Part shown: positions 1 to 12,599 of the stretch, in pieces
How the letters are laid out: each line of letters begins with the position of its first letter
How positions within the stretch are numbered: the first letter of the stretch is position 1
DNA from: Pilaira anomala
Lineage: Eukaryota; Mucoromycota; Mucoromycetes; Mucorales; Mucoraceae
Direction: 5' to 3'
Assembly (NCBI GenBank): GCA_025716855.1
Contig: JAIXMQ010000013.1
Coordinates: 372,001-436,000 of the forward strand
DNA: 64,000 nt
Notes under the pieces: model-generated
Told to the model about the DNA's origin: nothing
Seen by the model: only the letters and a program-made list of their open reading frames with translations
Databases searched by the model: none
Made by a program: the position numbers and the translations under genes

Positions 1-152
1 TGCAAAGAAAAAAGAAGTAAAACTTATATAGAGAAAATGTTATAAAAAGCATTAATACGTAAAAAAGAAGAAGATTGTGGAGAAGAGAGAAGATTGATTT
101 GAAACGACTTATAGGAAAACGAGAAAAAAAAAAAAAAAAAAAGAGAAAAAAG

Positions 153-1342
153 TTAATAAGTGGGCATATAGTTACTGAATGAGCTAGATCGATTGTTTGA
201 ACTAACTGCAGTTGAGGAACTTGTATTCTTGTCCTTTCCTGTATGACGATGGATACGAATATGTTGATTCAAGTTGTCAGAACGAGAGAAACGTTTTGAG
301 CAAGTTTGATAAGGACATTCGAAGGCTATTATTTTAAAAAAAAGAAAAAAGTCAATACATATTTATAACATTGCAAATATATAAAGTAAATAAAATAAAA
401 AAACTTACGTTTTTCCAAGGTATGAATGGATCGGACATGTCGTTTCAAGTGTTCAGATCTCTTAAAGACCTTGCCACAATTATCATGTTTACATGTAAAC
501 ACTTTTTGTCCTGCGATACTAGGACTATTTGATACTCTACGACCACGGGAGCGAGTGGGTTTCAAAGGAGACTTGTTAAGATTATTTGCTTTACTGATAC
601 GACGAGTAGCAGCAGCAGCGGCAACAGCAGCAGCAGGTGTTGAAGGTGGACTAAGTGAAAGTGCACTATCACTGGAAGAAGAAGAAGAAGAAGCAGCACG
701 TTCACGATAGATAGCATCCGCAGTTGTAACAGTACCGGCATGAGAAGAGGAAATACCATGATGAGAAGGAACCAACATGGTAGAATCTACTACGGGAGCA
801 CACAAAGGATGATAACTATTATGATACTGTGTGTTCAAATAAGTTTGAGGGGAATACATGTCTACAGCAGGATTAGCATAGATCATGGGAGAAGAATGAC
901 AACGAGATGGTGGAGAAGAACTAACATTTTGTTGTTGTTGTTGTTGTTGTTGTTGAAGCCAAGAATGATTTATAACCGTAGAAAATTGTTGTTGTTGCTG
1001 TTGATAAGCAAGATGAGGTAATTCAACAAGTGTACTAGGACGACGTTTGTTTGAATTGTCAAGTGGATGATGGTATTGGTAATCTTCATAACTATTGAAT
1101 GGACTAGGAGTTTGTTGTTCATGATCAGAATAGCTGGCTTCACTGTTATTGTTTGTACCTAATAAACCAGTAAAATAGCTTGGTCTGCGACTGTAATCAA
1201 TACTGTCATGACGCTGTTGTTGTTGTTGTTGTTGTTGTTGGTAATTGGCAGTGCTCAAACATCGATCAAATTCAATATCAGATGGAGACAAATGAGTTGA
1301 ACTTAAATCAAAAGTAGGTTGAAAAGTAGTAGAGGAATACAT
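153..1342 (-). CDS. Msn2/Msn4-like C2H2 zinc-finger transcription factor
   Basis: Two exons (409-1342 and 153-325) joined by a GTAAGT...AATAG intron give 368 aa. The only folded part is at the C-terminus: two adjacent C2H2 fingers (about residues 282-307 and 313-337) with the helix signatures FKRSEHLKRHVRSIH and FSRSDNLNQHIRIH, linked by TLEKPFEC. The intron falls exactly in this linker, so finger 2 exists only after splicing. This finger pair is the hallmark of the Msn2/Msn4/Seb1 family, which binds the stress-response element AGGGG. The N-terminal 280 residues are low-complexity, with polyQ tracts near residues 35-43, 113-119 and 129-137 and Ser/Ala runs, as in activation domains. The start is the first ATG after a T-run. 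Role inferred: nuclear activator of general stress genes. Confidence 0.85.
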
Positions 1343-2928
1343 TTTTTTTTTTTTCTGTTTCTAATATAATAAAAATGTCAAAATTTTTTTGATTGTTATT
1401 TTTTGTTTGTTTGTTTGTTTGTTTTTTTTTACCAGTAATGAAGAGATTGATGGATTGATTGAGAGAGATGAGAGAGAGATGAGAGAGAGAGAGAGAGAGA
1501 TGAGAGAAAGGAAAAAGGATTGATTTGTATTTTTTTTTTAAAAAAAGGGAATATATATATATAACTTTTTATATATATAGGTAGTTCTTTTTTTGTTGAG
1601 TTATTTACTTGATTGTTTAAATCTTTATCGAAAAGTTTAAAATAATTCAAATATTAAAAAAAAAAAAGGGTGGTTTAAACAAGTGAGCGTAAATTAAGAG
1701 GGAGAGTAATTGGGACTTTTTTTCTTCTTTTTTTTTTTTTTGTAAAAAAAACAAAAGGAAGAAGAAGTGAGCAAAGATATATAAAAAAAAAAGGATAGAA
1801 ATTGATGAATAGAAAAAAAAGAGAAAAAAAAAAAAGAAGAGAAAACACTAGGAAATAATAAGTGGTATTTATACACAAAATAATGAAAACATGAATGTCA
1901 ATCGCAAGGATATTTGATCCGGATATTATAGTGTTTTGGTTTAAACATTGTAAATAGAGTTAATGAAAGGGATTCCCCTTGATTGTCATAGATGATTTCA
2001 CTTACTCTCTCTCTTTTCTTATTCTTTTCCCCTTCTTTTTAGTCTAGTGTAACCATTTTTTTTATCGTTTGCTGGGCTTTGCTCCCCTTAAAACAAACCA
2101 ATGTTCTCAAAGGTTATTAAGTATTACTGCTTTTGGTTTCTTCTCTCTCTCATTTTCTTTTTTAGTAGAAAACTTGAAAGCAAGGGATAACACAGCAGGA
2201 AAAATAAAATCAAAAATAGTAAAGAGTATATACTTCTTTATATAAAAAAAAAAAAAGTAGTAGTAGTAGTAACTAGTAAAGAAAAAGGGGCTCTCTCTCT
2301 CTCTCTCTCTCTCTCTTCATTGATCAAGTTGGATTTATTGGGGGATAATGTTAAAATGAGGAAATTTGGCCTCGATGAGTTTTTCCCAAAGACGCGTTTA
2401 TCCTTTTTAAAAAAAACAACAAAAGACCATGTGTTTATTTTTGATTTAAATATATTTAGACTTTTCACTCATATACGCAATCTCTCTCTCTCTTTCTCTC
2501 TTTCTCTTTCTTGAGATGAAAATCAACTTTTTCAGGTATGATTAAAAAAATTCAAAGTTGGTTTTTTTTTTTTTTTATAAAAGAAACATATTGTCAATTA
2601 CTTTAATTGACAATGTCCCTTGTTGTTTATTATTTTGAATAAATAAAAAAGTAAAATTCATGCGATCATTGACAATTACAAAGTGAGAGTGAGTTTGAGT
2701 GCGTGCAATGTGTGTGTGACCATGATGGTAGTTTAGGTTAGTTTAAACTGCACCAAGAAAATCTTTGTTTGACTGTCAGTGATTTAAAAATACTTGAGAA
2801 AGCTATAAACAGTAATATTCAAGATAAATAAGTTTCATAAACATCTCATATAAAGGAGAGAAAAAGGTGGGGGATATCAAGAGGTTAATTTATTTCAATT
2901 TGTTAAATCAAAACGTGTTTTTTTTTTA

Positions 2929-2966
<38 letters not shown>
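1343..2966. other. Intergenic: long 5' flank of the Msn2-like gene
   Basis: No credible coding region. On the gene strand this is CT-rich and T-rich sequence with (CT)n runs near 1470-1500 and 2292-2316, TATA-like repeats near 1550-1580 and many homopolymers. LMBD1 ends at the far side, so this whole stretch can serve only the zinc-finger gene as upstream DNA, apart from the LMBD1 3' UTR. Confidence 0.6.
1975..2290 (-). promoter_or_regulatory. Cluster of four stress-response-element cores (AGGGG)
   Basis: CCCCT occurs on the plus strand (AGGGG on the gene strand) at 1975-1979, 2029-2033 and 2084-2088, and AGGGG occurs on the plus strand at 2286-2290. These lie about 630-950 bp upstream of the Msn2-like start codon. 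AGGGG is the known binding core of the Msn2/4 family, so autoregulation is possible. The motif is short and function is inferred. Confidence 0.35.
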
Positions 2967-4881
2967 TTATGTTAACGTTTGGTAATAACTACTACCCATA
3001 CTATTATTTCGATGACTGTTTCTTCTTCTATCCAGTAAACCTTCTTCTTCTTCATCCACGAGTTCTTGCAGATCTGCATCTACATTATTTCTAGGTCGCT
3101 TAAATAATGAGATGATAAATCCAATCAAGAATACAACTAAAAACACCCATTGAGAATAATAGAAAAATATACCAAAGAAGGGCGTATTCACAATGATTCT
3201 ATCGATCAATGTAGATGAGACTGTGGGTGTACAAATGTCTGTTTATAATAATAATAATAATAATAATAAAAACTTGTTTGTTAATATCATTGTAACCTTT
3301 TTTTTTTTTTTTTGATCTTTTTTTTTTTTACCTGTCGGTCCGTAAACGTCACATCGAACAATTAACTCGCTATGATTCGTACAGTCACGATGTCCATCAA
3401 GTAACGTTTGATTACACTATAATTCCAAAAAAAAAAAAATTAATTAATTAACTTTATGTATATAAATACCCTTGATAAACTTTACATAGACTTGACTTCC
3501 GAAATGAGCATATCCTGGTGCAACAGTCGTAGTCATAGTATAGTTTAGAGCCAACAAACTTAGGGTTAATAATAAAGCAGTGACAAGTAAACCTTGTGGA
3601 GCAGTTGCACCTTTTCTGATATTAAAGAGTGTAATCCATAAAAATCTTATACCGATATAAATTACACCTGACATCGTAGCCAAGAAAAAGTATAGAATCA
3701 AACCGACCATAAACATATAATCAAGTGGGAATATCTTTGATAATCGAACAAAGATGTAATTAATCGGGTTAAATAAGTTAGGGTGGTTAATCACGTAACC
3801 ACATTGACTTCCACATAAAGAAAATGCAATCTTGTCAACTCTGTTCATGGTTTTATCAGTTAAAAAATCGAATCATTTTCTTTTTAATACACTTACATGG
3901 TTAAAAAGATGGAAACGACTAAAACAAGAGTTACGCATAGTAAAAATATGCCAAGTAAAAACTAGTTTTTTTTTTTTTTTTTAAGGAGAAAGGTTCTCAT
4001 AAAAATAGTCAAATATAGTCAAAAAAAAAAAAAAAAAAAAAAAAAAGAGAGAAACTTACTTCAAAGGGTCTTAAAAACATGAGTATTTTAGAAAACAAAC
4101 TTGATTTATCCAATTGAATTGCTTTTAATCTTCTTGATAGTATTCTAAATCAAATAAAAATAAATTAACATACATACATACATAACGCTATGACCAACTT
4201 ACCTTTCTTCATCTTCTAAATCTTCCAATGCCCTTTGATCTTTATTTGGCATAGTTCTACCAATATATCTTGAACGTAAAACTCGTAATCTTTCTTTGGT
4301 TGCAGCTAATCTATTTTCTACGTCTTCGTTTTCTGCATCAATACCCTTACGTCCTTTAATTAAGCTGATAGGTAACAATGATAAACCAGGCGCCTTTTTT
4401 TTTTTTTTTTTTTTTATAATATAAAATTGTTCAGCCTTTCTATCTTTCTTTCTTTCTTTCTTTCTTATCTCCTTAAATGTATACTTACAGTATATCCAAT
4501 AAAGACCAACATACCAAGTAAAATAAGACATGCGACAACAAATGTAATTGCTTTTTCTCCATCTATAGCATGATTTAATGATCACGATGATATAAATTAA
4601 CATGAAATGATGACTTACTGCTATCGGTTAAAAGCTTTTTAAACCAATCTAAATCAATTTTTGGAACTTTTGTGGATGGTTTCAAAAATAGCCCAAATAC
4701 GAATAATAAAATGGAAATAATGACGAAAAATAAAGTATATTTGAAAGCGCCCAATACCCTATCTTTGATCGATTGATCTTCATCGTACTCCTCATAAAAG
4801 AAATAAGCAAAAGGGATCAAGGTGAAACTAAATAAAGTAATTAAACCATAACATGCTAAATAAATGTTAGGTCACACACTT

Positions 4882-4919
<38 letters not shown>

Positions 4920-5334
4920 ATATATTACCGTAGTAAACGATAGTCGTTGTATAAGTCATTGACTCTAAAACACTGGTGGTTGCCCAAGGTTTTTTAATTC
5001 CCTTGAGTGGATCGACTGTACTTGAAACTAAAAAGATATCAAGTGGTAATAAACAAAGTGTTGAAAACACGAGGCCTAATGCCAAGATGGTAACAAGTGT
5101 GGCGAAAAATTCGGTTTCATACTTGTTTTGAAAGTATCGTGTTAACCCTATACTGAATAAAAATGACGTCTATATTTCCAAGTATATATATATATATATA
5201 AAAAGAAAGGGTTTGAATATGTTGTTAATATTTTCTCTGCAAGTTATTATTATTATTTTTTTATTTTTATTTTTTTCATTTACAAGTGCAATTATGCCAT
5301 ATACTGTCCAAGCAATGCCTTCTACTGCGGACAT
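2967..5334 (-). CDS. LMBRD1: LMBD1-type lysosomal/vacuolar membrane protein (cobalamin export family)
   Basis: Ten exons: 5284-5334, 4929-5169, 4619-4855, 4489-4562, 4203-4393, 4060-4144, 3897-3961, 3486-3840, 3332-3416, 2967-3238. All splice junctions are GT-AG and in phase, giving 551 aa (human LMBD1 is about 540). Family landmarks include LPLDIFLVSS after the second membrane span, the IPFAYFFYEEYDEDQS loop, NGEKAITF before a membrane helix, the coiled cytosolic loop ending in LRPFE, and the C-terminal APGYAHFGSQVY segment followed by the last span. About nine hydrophobic helices are visible. LMBD1 acts in lysosomal membranes and in animals works with ABCD4 to release vitamin B12. Fungal members carry the same name, but their substrate is unproven. 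The acidic, Asn-rich tail is typical of the C-terminal cytosolic end. The acceptor of exon 5 follows an unbroken run of about 20 A residues. Confidence 0.9.
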
Positions 5335-5559
5335 ATTATAAAGTTATACTGTATATTTGTGTGTGTACGTAAAAAAGAAATAAAATAAAGAGAGAAAAAA
5401 AGAAAGAAAGAAAGAAAGAGAGAGAGTATGAAATAAAAAATAAGCCATGACACCATGATTTTACTGGTTTTTTTTTTTTTTTTTTTTAAGTACCCGTAAA
5501 TTTTTTATTTTTTTTATTTATGCATTATTTTCTCTTTTTTTTTAACTACTACACACAAT

Positions 5560-6477
5560 TTACTTCTCACTGCTATCTAATAAATCAGCAATACGAGCCA
5601 TTAAATCAGTATGTTCAGGGTTAGGTGTACTGTTATCAGGTGTTTCAGTACGTTGCTTACGTAATCGAATACCATTTAATTGATTATTATTATAATTTCT
5701 ATTAGCATATCGATCAAAGGAAGCATCATAAGATTCATAATTATTCAAGAGAGGAATTTCGGAAGAAGAACCCTTGGGCTTTAATGTGACTTCCACTCTA
5801 GGTTTTCCTTGTGGATCAATTTGAGCACTATGAACATAAAGGATACGAGCCCTTCTATCACCTGTATTACGAAGACCGATCGAATTACGTTTAGGTAAAG
5901 AGGCGGCAACTCCACCAATACCAGCCACAAATCCTTGTCTCTCTAAGTTCAAGATACGACCATGTACAGGGTAATCCCAACCAACTTGATGATCAGAGTA
6001 AGTAGGACCTACAACAGAATTAGTAGTATCATCTGCACTATCTGATAAGTTGACGTTCAAGTAATCGTATAATTGATCTGGTACAAGTTCCTTTTTAGCA
6101 ACGGCTTGTTGGAAAGCCTTTGCTTTCTTTTGTGATTGACGAAGGAAACGTTGGAATTCGGCAGGGGTCATAGTAGCTAAATTGTGTTGCACGGTTTCAG
6201 AACGTGGTTTGGGTTTTTCTGAGTTGGGGAAATTCTCCTTCCAACGCTTTACAAATAATACTTGCGATTCGCCTGATTCCCATGGTGTTTGATGTTCGGA
6301 CGTGTCAAGTGCTCCTACTGTCAAGAACTTTGTACGAATAACTGTTGGTAAGTTACGTTTTAAACCCCAGTCTCCGATGAGTTTACGTCTTATGGGTGTT
6401 GTATACACTTGTGATATAGTGCGATCATAAGTTGCTAGTTTCGATTGACGAAGTAAATTACCAAACGAGGTTGTCAT
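5560..6477 (-). CDS. MRP51: Mitochondrial small-subunit ribosomal protein Mrp51 (bS1m-like)
   Basis: Single-exon gene of 305 aa. The start is placed at the ATG giving MTTSFGNLLRQSKLATYD. A longer reading frame begins upstream but runs through a poly-T tract and is not credible. The N-terminal block with LLRQSKLA, RKLIGDWGLKRNLP and the following FESG/WESGES-like segment matches the conserved core of fungal Mrp51, a component of the mitochondrial 37S subunit needed for translation of some mitochondrial mRNAs. The C-terminal half is polar and poorly conserved in this family. Basic and hydroxylated residues at the N-terminus fit a mitochondrial targeting role. Confidence 0.8.
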   Translation of the reverse strand: MTTSFGNLLRQSKLATYDRTISQVYTTPIRRKLIGDWGLKRNLPTVIRTKFLTVGALDTSEHQTPWESGESQVLFVKRWKENFPNSEKPKPRSETVQHNLATMTPAEFQRFLRQSQKKAKAFQQAVAKKELVPDQLYDYLNVNLSDSADDTTNSVVGPTYSDHQVGWDYPVHGRILNLERQGFVAGIGGVAASLPKRNSIGLRNTGDRRARILYVHSAQIDPQGKPRVEVTLKPKGSSSEIPLLNNYESYDASFDRYANRNYNNNQLNGIRLRKQRTETPDNSTPNPEHTDLMARIADLLDSSEK

Positions 6478-7477
6478 TATATTTTTATTGCAAGTAATGA
6501 AAAAAAAAAAAAAAAAAAAAAAAAAGTAGAATGACAAAAAAAAAAAAAAAAAAAAATTACCCCCGGTTTTGGCGCGCTTTCCGAAATAAAAAAAAAAAAA
6601 GGAAAGCGCTGCAGTAGTGCATGTATACTTTACTACGTACCTGATTTATAGGTGATGTAAAGAAAAGTATCTTGATTTAAAGGAGACTATTCTCATATAA
6701 AGATCAAGAAACAATACATGGTTGACCGACTGCTAGAAAGTTTACTTTATTTGAAAGTTAAAAATTCAGAGAAGAACTAAATTTGGGCTTTCACCTCATG
6801 AGAGTATAAAAAATTGACCTAGTTATATAATGATTGTTAGAAAGTTTTAAATATCAAGAGAAATTAGAACGAGATAACTGATTACATTTAATGCACCTCA
6901 ACCAAAAATTAAGCTTATGTTTGTAACTGCTTACGTATATATCGGATTGCAATAGAGTCTTCAAAGTATCTATATACATCTCGAGAATTTCACCCTTTAA
7001 AAAGACAAAGACTTGGAGCTACATCTACTTTTTTTCTCAATACACTATTCCATGCTAAGAGCATCGTTTGATTGGGTTAAGTTTTTGTTAGGGTGGGCAT
7101 TCTTATAAACGTCTTTTACGTATAATAGGGCATTTAAAAATAGTTGACAGATCTTTGTATGGTTGTTTGGAAAAGCCAAGTGTTGTATGTATCACATTAA
7201 ATAATACCATCAGGTTCCACAATATTCCTACTTTAGAGAGATAATGTAATACAAATTAACCAGAGTATACATATGCACGCGTCTTTACAGTAAATAAAGG
7301 CTAATTACAAGAAAAAAAAAAAAAAAAAAAAAAAAAAAGCACAGCCTCAGTTTCTATGGATACAAGGGATTGGAAAAATTAAAGCAAATAAATGTGGGCT
7401 TATAAAAAATAAAACGGTCGATCTTTATAAAAAGGAAAATACATTTATTTTTTTAAAAAAAAAAAGCGCAATATTTT
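6478..7477. other. Intergenic, no gene seen
   Basis: About 1 kb between MRP51 and the 3' end of the CipC-like gene. It holds a GC-rich patch at about 6558-6580 beside the MRP51 start, several A-runs (notably 7311-7338) and otherwise featureless A/T-rich DNA. No frame of useful length and no RNA gene signature were recognised. Confidence 0.6.
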
Positions 7478-8766
7478 TTATTTCTTCATGTCAAAGTAAT
7501 TTTGAGCAGCAGAAACAGCCATGTTTTGAAGAACGGATTTTTTCTTTTCCTTTTGTTCTTCATCATCATCTTCATCATCATCATCCGTACCACGTTCCAT
7601 GAACATCTTTACCATTTCTTTGGCAGCGTAACCAGCAATAGCTTGTTTAGCACCCTTAAAGTAAATATCCTCACCATCTGCTTCCTTTTGTTCCATGTAC
7701 ATTTGTACAGCTTGTACAGCAACCGCACCAGCAATGACTTCATAACTATTAATTACAATAAAATTATAAACTTTTAGTTTTAAATATACCAAAGTGTGAT
7801 GTAATTTTATACTAACCTTAAATGAGACTTTTTCTTTTCATATACCTTTTCATGAGCAGCCTTTAATTCCTTTTCCTTAAGAACAGCATCTTTATCAGAA
7901 CGTCCCCAACCACCCCAGTTACCAAACCAAGATCTTAATCGGTTACATTTATCATCATCTTCTTCATCGTCAGAGGAATCCAAAATACGTGGAGGATCAG
8001 CTAATTGGAAATCCCAGAGTTGGTTAAGTCCTTCTTCGGGCTTCTCGGAACGGTGGTAGATCATGATTGTGGCTCCTACACCATCTTTTTTCTTACGGAT
8101 ATCAACTACTTCTTGAGGTTCGAGAATAACATAAATATAACCGTGTTCACTGTCGTAACCAAATCTTTGATCAGAGGCCTTAAAAAAAAAAAAAAAAGAA
8201 GGTTACACTCAGGGGTCGGGTTGGGGTCCGAGATTTATGTACTTACTTGTTCTTCATGCTTCATGTTATCAACATAGACGTGTTCTTCACCAGAGAAGAT
8301 GGCTAATGAAGAATAACTTTTAGTTATCCAATAAGTTAATCTGTGTAGTTCTTACCCATGAAAGACTTGGATTTACCAACATCCAAAACGAGACCACTCA
8401 TCTTGTTAGTAAGGAAACCTAATTCAAGTTACGTGTTTTTTTTTTATTATTATTAAGAGACTAGTACGTATTTATGCTGTATTGCATTACTTTACCATTT
8501 TGGTGAATCCAAAGTTGACTATCTCTTGTCACTCTGTCTTCAATCTTTTCAGCGGTAACGATCTTGGAACCAGCCTAAAATATTCATTTATTAAGTATAT
8601 ACTTGGACGACGAGAATAAAAAAAAAAAAAAAGCCCTTATTTCTTTTCTTCTTTTTTTTTTTACCTTGACGGGTTCAGACTTGTCAATATCAAGAGCTAA
8701 ACCATTCATTTTAGAAATGATATAAAAATATCCCAAGGGGAAAGAATTAGGAGCTGCTACAGTCAT
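7478..8766 (-). CDS. Beta-trefoil (ricin-B-like) protein with C-terminal CipC/DUF3759 domain
   Basis: Six exons (8665-8766, 8496-8574, 8356-8418, 8247-8302, 7817-8178, 7478-7745) give 309 aa. Residues 1-145 contain repeated trefoil-like lobes with the pattern KMNGLALDI, KMSGLVLDV and QLWIHQNG/QLWDFQLA, as in ricin-B lectin-type folds in mucoralean proteins. An acidic linker (SSDDEEDDD) and a WFGNWGGWG motif follow. The C-terminal 120 residues, with SHLSYEVIAGAVAVQAV and AIAGYAAKEMVKMF, resemble the CipC/DUF3759 domain of small stress-responsive fungal proteins, and the protein ends in a DDDDEDDDEEQ stretch. The intron before exon 6 uses a GTTAGT donor. Sugar binding is not proven. The protein is probably intracellular, as no signal peptide is present. 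Confidence 0.7.
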
Positions 8767-8997
8767 TTTTTTATTTTTATGTATGTATGTGTAAAGTAAA
8801 AAAAGAAAAAAAAAATAATTTACGCCTCACCTTTTTATATCTAAATTTTTGTCCTACAATGTAAAACTTTCCTTTAGTAAGTTTGGTTCCGTTTTTCGGA
8901 AATGAAAGATTTTCCATTTGAGTTACATAAAAAAAAAAAAAAAAAAAAAAAAAAGTTTATTATGTAATGTAAGAGGTATATATTATTTGTCTAAAAT

Positions 8998-11372
8998 CTA
9001 TTCTTCTTCTTCTTCATCATCATCATCTTCTAAACCAGCTTCTTCATCGTCTTCATCTTGATCCATTGGACGCTCAATTAATGGTTTGATTAATCGGTCA
9101 AAGTAAGGATGAGGACCTTGTGGGTTAGATCGTTTGACTTGATCAAAGTAGTGTACGTATACATTACCATCTGCACGACCCAAAGGACTATTTACCATAT
9201 AATCAGACAAGTTAAATGAATCCACAAGTGGAATCGCTTGCTCCCTAACTGAAGCACAAAGTGCGTTTGTCTTGATACGAATTTGATCCATTTGTTCAGG
9301 AGAGAAATAACCATACTGTAAAAACGCACCTGCGTTCTCTTCTATCGTATAAAGACCATACAATATACAAACATCCATCAAGACCTCTTTCAAATTACCT
9401 TGAACTTTAGAAACGCCATCTACAAATCGATTGAACAAGTAACCATAAGAATGAAGTTTAGCTGCATATAATCTGGATTGAGAACATTGTTCATAAGCAT
9501 CATCTTGATCTAACCCTTGCTTGATACAGTTTTCAAATTCAAGTGCTGTGTTCTTGACAACGTTTGCACATACCACTTGCCATGCTTCAATAATTACCTC
9601 AGGTTTAAAGATGTCTTCTTGATTGGATTTCTTACCGAGAAGTTCGTTTAATCGATTCAAATATCCTACACCAGGTGAAAGTTTCTTACCCTTAATTGCT
9701 TCGCGATAACTACTGATCAAGTAACGACCCAGTTGTAAAGTCAAGATGGTATTATCTCCTTCCCAAGTACATTGAACAGCGAAATCTTGATACATGCCAG
9801 CTAATCCAGTATAGGCGCTATACCCGTGACCACCACATGCTTGACGACATGCTTCAATTGTACTCAGACAATTCCAGGTACAAAAAGCCTTTAAACCAGC
9901 GCTAGTGGCATGTGTCTCCTTTAACATTTCTAATACTTGATTTAAATCTTTGTCATCCGGTTTTGCATTTTCTAATCGACCCATCATGGTATTATACATG
10001 GCAGTCATTTCAGCCCCTGTGAATAACATGGCAAATGTTTGAGCCATCAAAGGCATTAATCTACGTTGATGGATTGGATAATCTAATAACTTGGTTTCAA
10101 TATCGGATTTTGAGTTGGAGAATTGACGACGGACTGCAGCATATCGAATAGCAATGGTTAATGCCTTTTTAGAAACGTTACCACTATCAACGACCATAGC
10201 GACACGGCCTTGAAGTAATGCACCGTAAGTCAATTGTTGTAGTTTAGGTTCTTTGACTGCACCCGAACGAGATACTTTAGCATGTTTCATCAACATGTAG
10301 CCACGTGGGATCCGAACATTTGTGAATTGAATGTATCCGTTATCGATCCCATCACGACCCATTTTCTTACCAAGATCGCCGATATTAATTCCAGGTAATG
10401 TATGGTAGGTCTTGGGATCACGTAAAGGGACAATAAAACATTTCGTACCATAATTCTTACCCTTCACGATCAATTGAGCAAATACAGCAGAATGTGTGGC
10501 AGAATGAGCAGCACCACCAATCCACCATTTGGTTGCAGTCACAGTAGGTGTATGAATAATGAATTGATCAGACGCTTCATCAAATGTAGCTGTCGTTTCA
10601 AGACCTGGTACGTTGGATCCGTGACCGAGTTCAGTCATGGCGAAACAACCTACCATACCCGAAAGTGATAAAGCGCCTCTTTGGAACCAATAGCCTAGTT
10701 GACCTGAAGTAGCATTACTTTGTAAAGCGCCGACAAATAAACCGTAATGAACACCGAATCTTGTCCAGAAGCCTGGATCGATAAGACTTACAATTTCCAT
10801 ACGTTTTTTAAAGATATCGAGTGGTTCGTTTGAAAGGTGATGGATTAAACTACGGAACTAATTTGATACGATGGTTAATGTTTCTTTTTTTTTTTTTAAA
10901 GAAAAAAAAAAGGGAAAAAGGGGTTATAAAAGGGTTTACCTTTTCCATAGTACGTTCACGAAGTTCATCTTTACTGATATCATGGATATCGTCCATTTTA
11001 AATAATGGGTCTCTTTCAAAATCTTGCATGAAACGTTCTTTTAACTGTTAAAGAAAAAAAAAAAAATAGAAAAGTTAATATGGATTGTAAATCTATAAAT
11101 ATATAATTTTTGTATATCATCTTACCAAAGTATTCTTTTCTCCACCATCCAAGAGGTTGGTTAATTCCCGAATATTAAATACTGCCTTTGCACGCTCTTC
11201 ATTCATACTAGCAACAGGACTATAAAGAAGTATTTAGTAACGTTGAACATATATGTTACTTTCTTTTTCTTGTTTTGTGTGTGTCTTACTCTACAGCACG
11301 AGCATGTTGTTGTTCTGGAGATAAATGCTGTTGTACTGCAGCAAGTCTATCTTTTGTTATAGTGCTAGACAT
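8998..11372 (-). CDS. POX1: Acyl-CoA oxidase
   Basis: Four exons (11290-11372, 11126-11219, 10940-11044, 8998-10857) give 713 aa. The first FAD/substrate domain carries MTELGHGSNVPGLET near residue 168 and the C-terminal helical half carries CGGHGYSAYTGLAGMYQDF. The WEGDN motif near residue 459 supplies the expected catalytic glutamate. It catalyses the first, H2O2-producing step of peroxisomal beta-oxidation (acyl-CoA to trans-2-enoyl-CoA). The protein ends in a strongly acidic tail of about 20 residues rather than a PTS1 tripeptide. Several fungal acyl-CoA oxidases lack PTS1 and enter peroxisomes by an internal signal, so peroxisomal location is still likely. The N-terminal exons encode the usual alpha-helical cap. 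Confidence 0.93.
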
Positions 11373-12374
11373 TATTTCTTTTTTTTTTTTTTTTTTAAAA
11401 AAAAAGGGGGCGTTGAAAAAAAAGAGATAAAGAATATAAACAAAAAAGATACATAAATAAAAAAAAATCGCTCTTTTTTTATACTGTCAAAATTTTCTCT
11501 CGCTTTTTTGACTCTTGATTTTCACATGTCAAATTCAAGGCCCATATGAAAGTTACCCCGCTTTTTGAGTAAAGATGTATCTTTGACGCTTTTTCTCTTG
11601 CATTTTTTTTTTGTTAGCAAGTGTATAGATTGTGTGCAGTTAAAAAAGAAATTTAGAAAACAAAGTTTAATCGAATATTAAATACAGATTTTTTTTTTAT
11701 GTATAAAAGCGTGTACGTAAGCACTTATTTAATAAACAGATCATAAATGTAAACAAAAAATGTCATTCTTTGTACGTGTACACAATGACGCAGAACGGTC
11801 AGCCATTGGTAGAGTTTTTTTTTTTTTTTTTGTTCAAGTGATTTCCCTGTGTTCATGCGTACAAAATGAAACACCGAGATAATGGTTTTTAGGCATTTCG
11901 TTTATAATAACAAGTTGTATATATTTGAACATATCATTATATGAATGAATTATGAGAAGAATATTTTCTTAAACCTTTTCTTTTAAAAGAAAATTTATTA
12001 AACCACTCTTTTTATTTCTTCAAGCTAAGATAAAAAAAAAAAAAAAAGAAAGACATAATATGTAAAATCAAAAAAAGAAGAATATGTCTTACAATATGAA
12101 GGGTATATTTATTAACGATATTCTAACTTCTTTTTATAGAAAGGGGATAGAGATATGAGCCTTTTTGTTGTTATTGTTGTTGGTATTCTATAATATCGAG
12201 GATTAATATATACGTTTATATCTAGCTTCTCTCTTCTCTCTCCTATAGCTGTCTCAAACAGAGTAAACTTGTCAGATTAGGTTACACCTAATTCTACACA
12301 AAACAATATTACTAGTACGACGGGAACACATGCTTAAATCAGTTAAAAAAAAAGCTTTTAACTATGATGAGCAT

Positions 12375-12406
<32 letters not shown>

Positions 12407-12599
12407 GAAAAAAAACGATGCTTCAAATATGATGTTATTTTGTTCAAAGGTGAAAACCGTATAAATGCGAAGGATTTGAGAGAGTTATATTATAACTTTC
12501 TCTGTCGAAACCTTAAAATCGAAAATCAGAAGAAAATAAAAGCTTTTCAAAAACTTTAAATCACGTACATATATTTGATAAAAGAGTAGAGAAAAAAAA
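11373..12599. other. Intergenic, no gene seen
   Basis: Upstream DNA of the acyl-CoA oxidase gene. A/T-rich with T-runs and A-runs (for example 12379-12406). No supported coding exon and no tRNA-like structure were seen. Confidence 0.55.

Noticed and set aside
1675..1878. Phe/Ser-rich frames of 60-67 codons
   Set aside because: Built on homopolymers in the upstream region of the zinc-finger gene; no homology or splice logic.
2238..2514. Frames with RERERER or SLSLSLS runs
   Set aside because: Translations of CT/GA dinucleotide repeats in the promoter.
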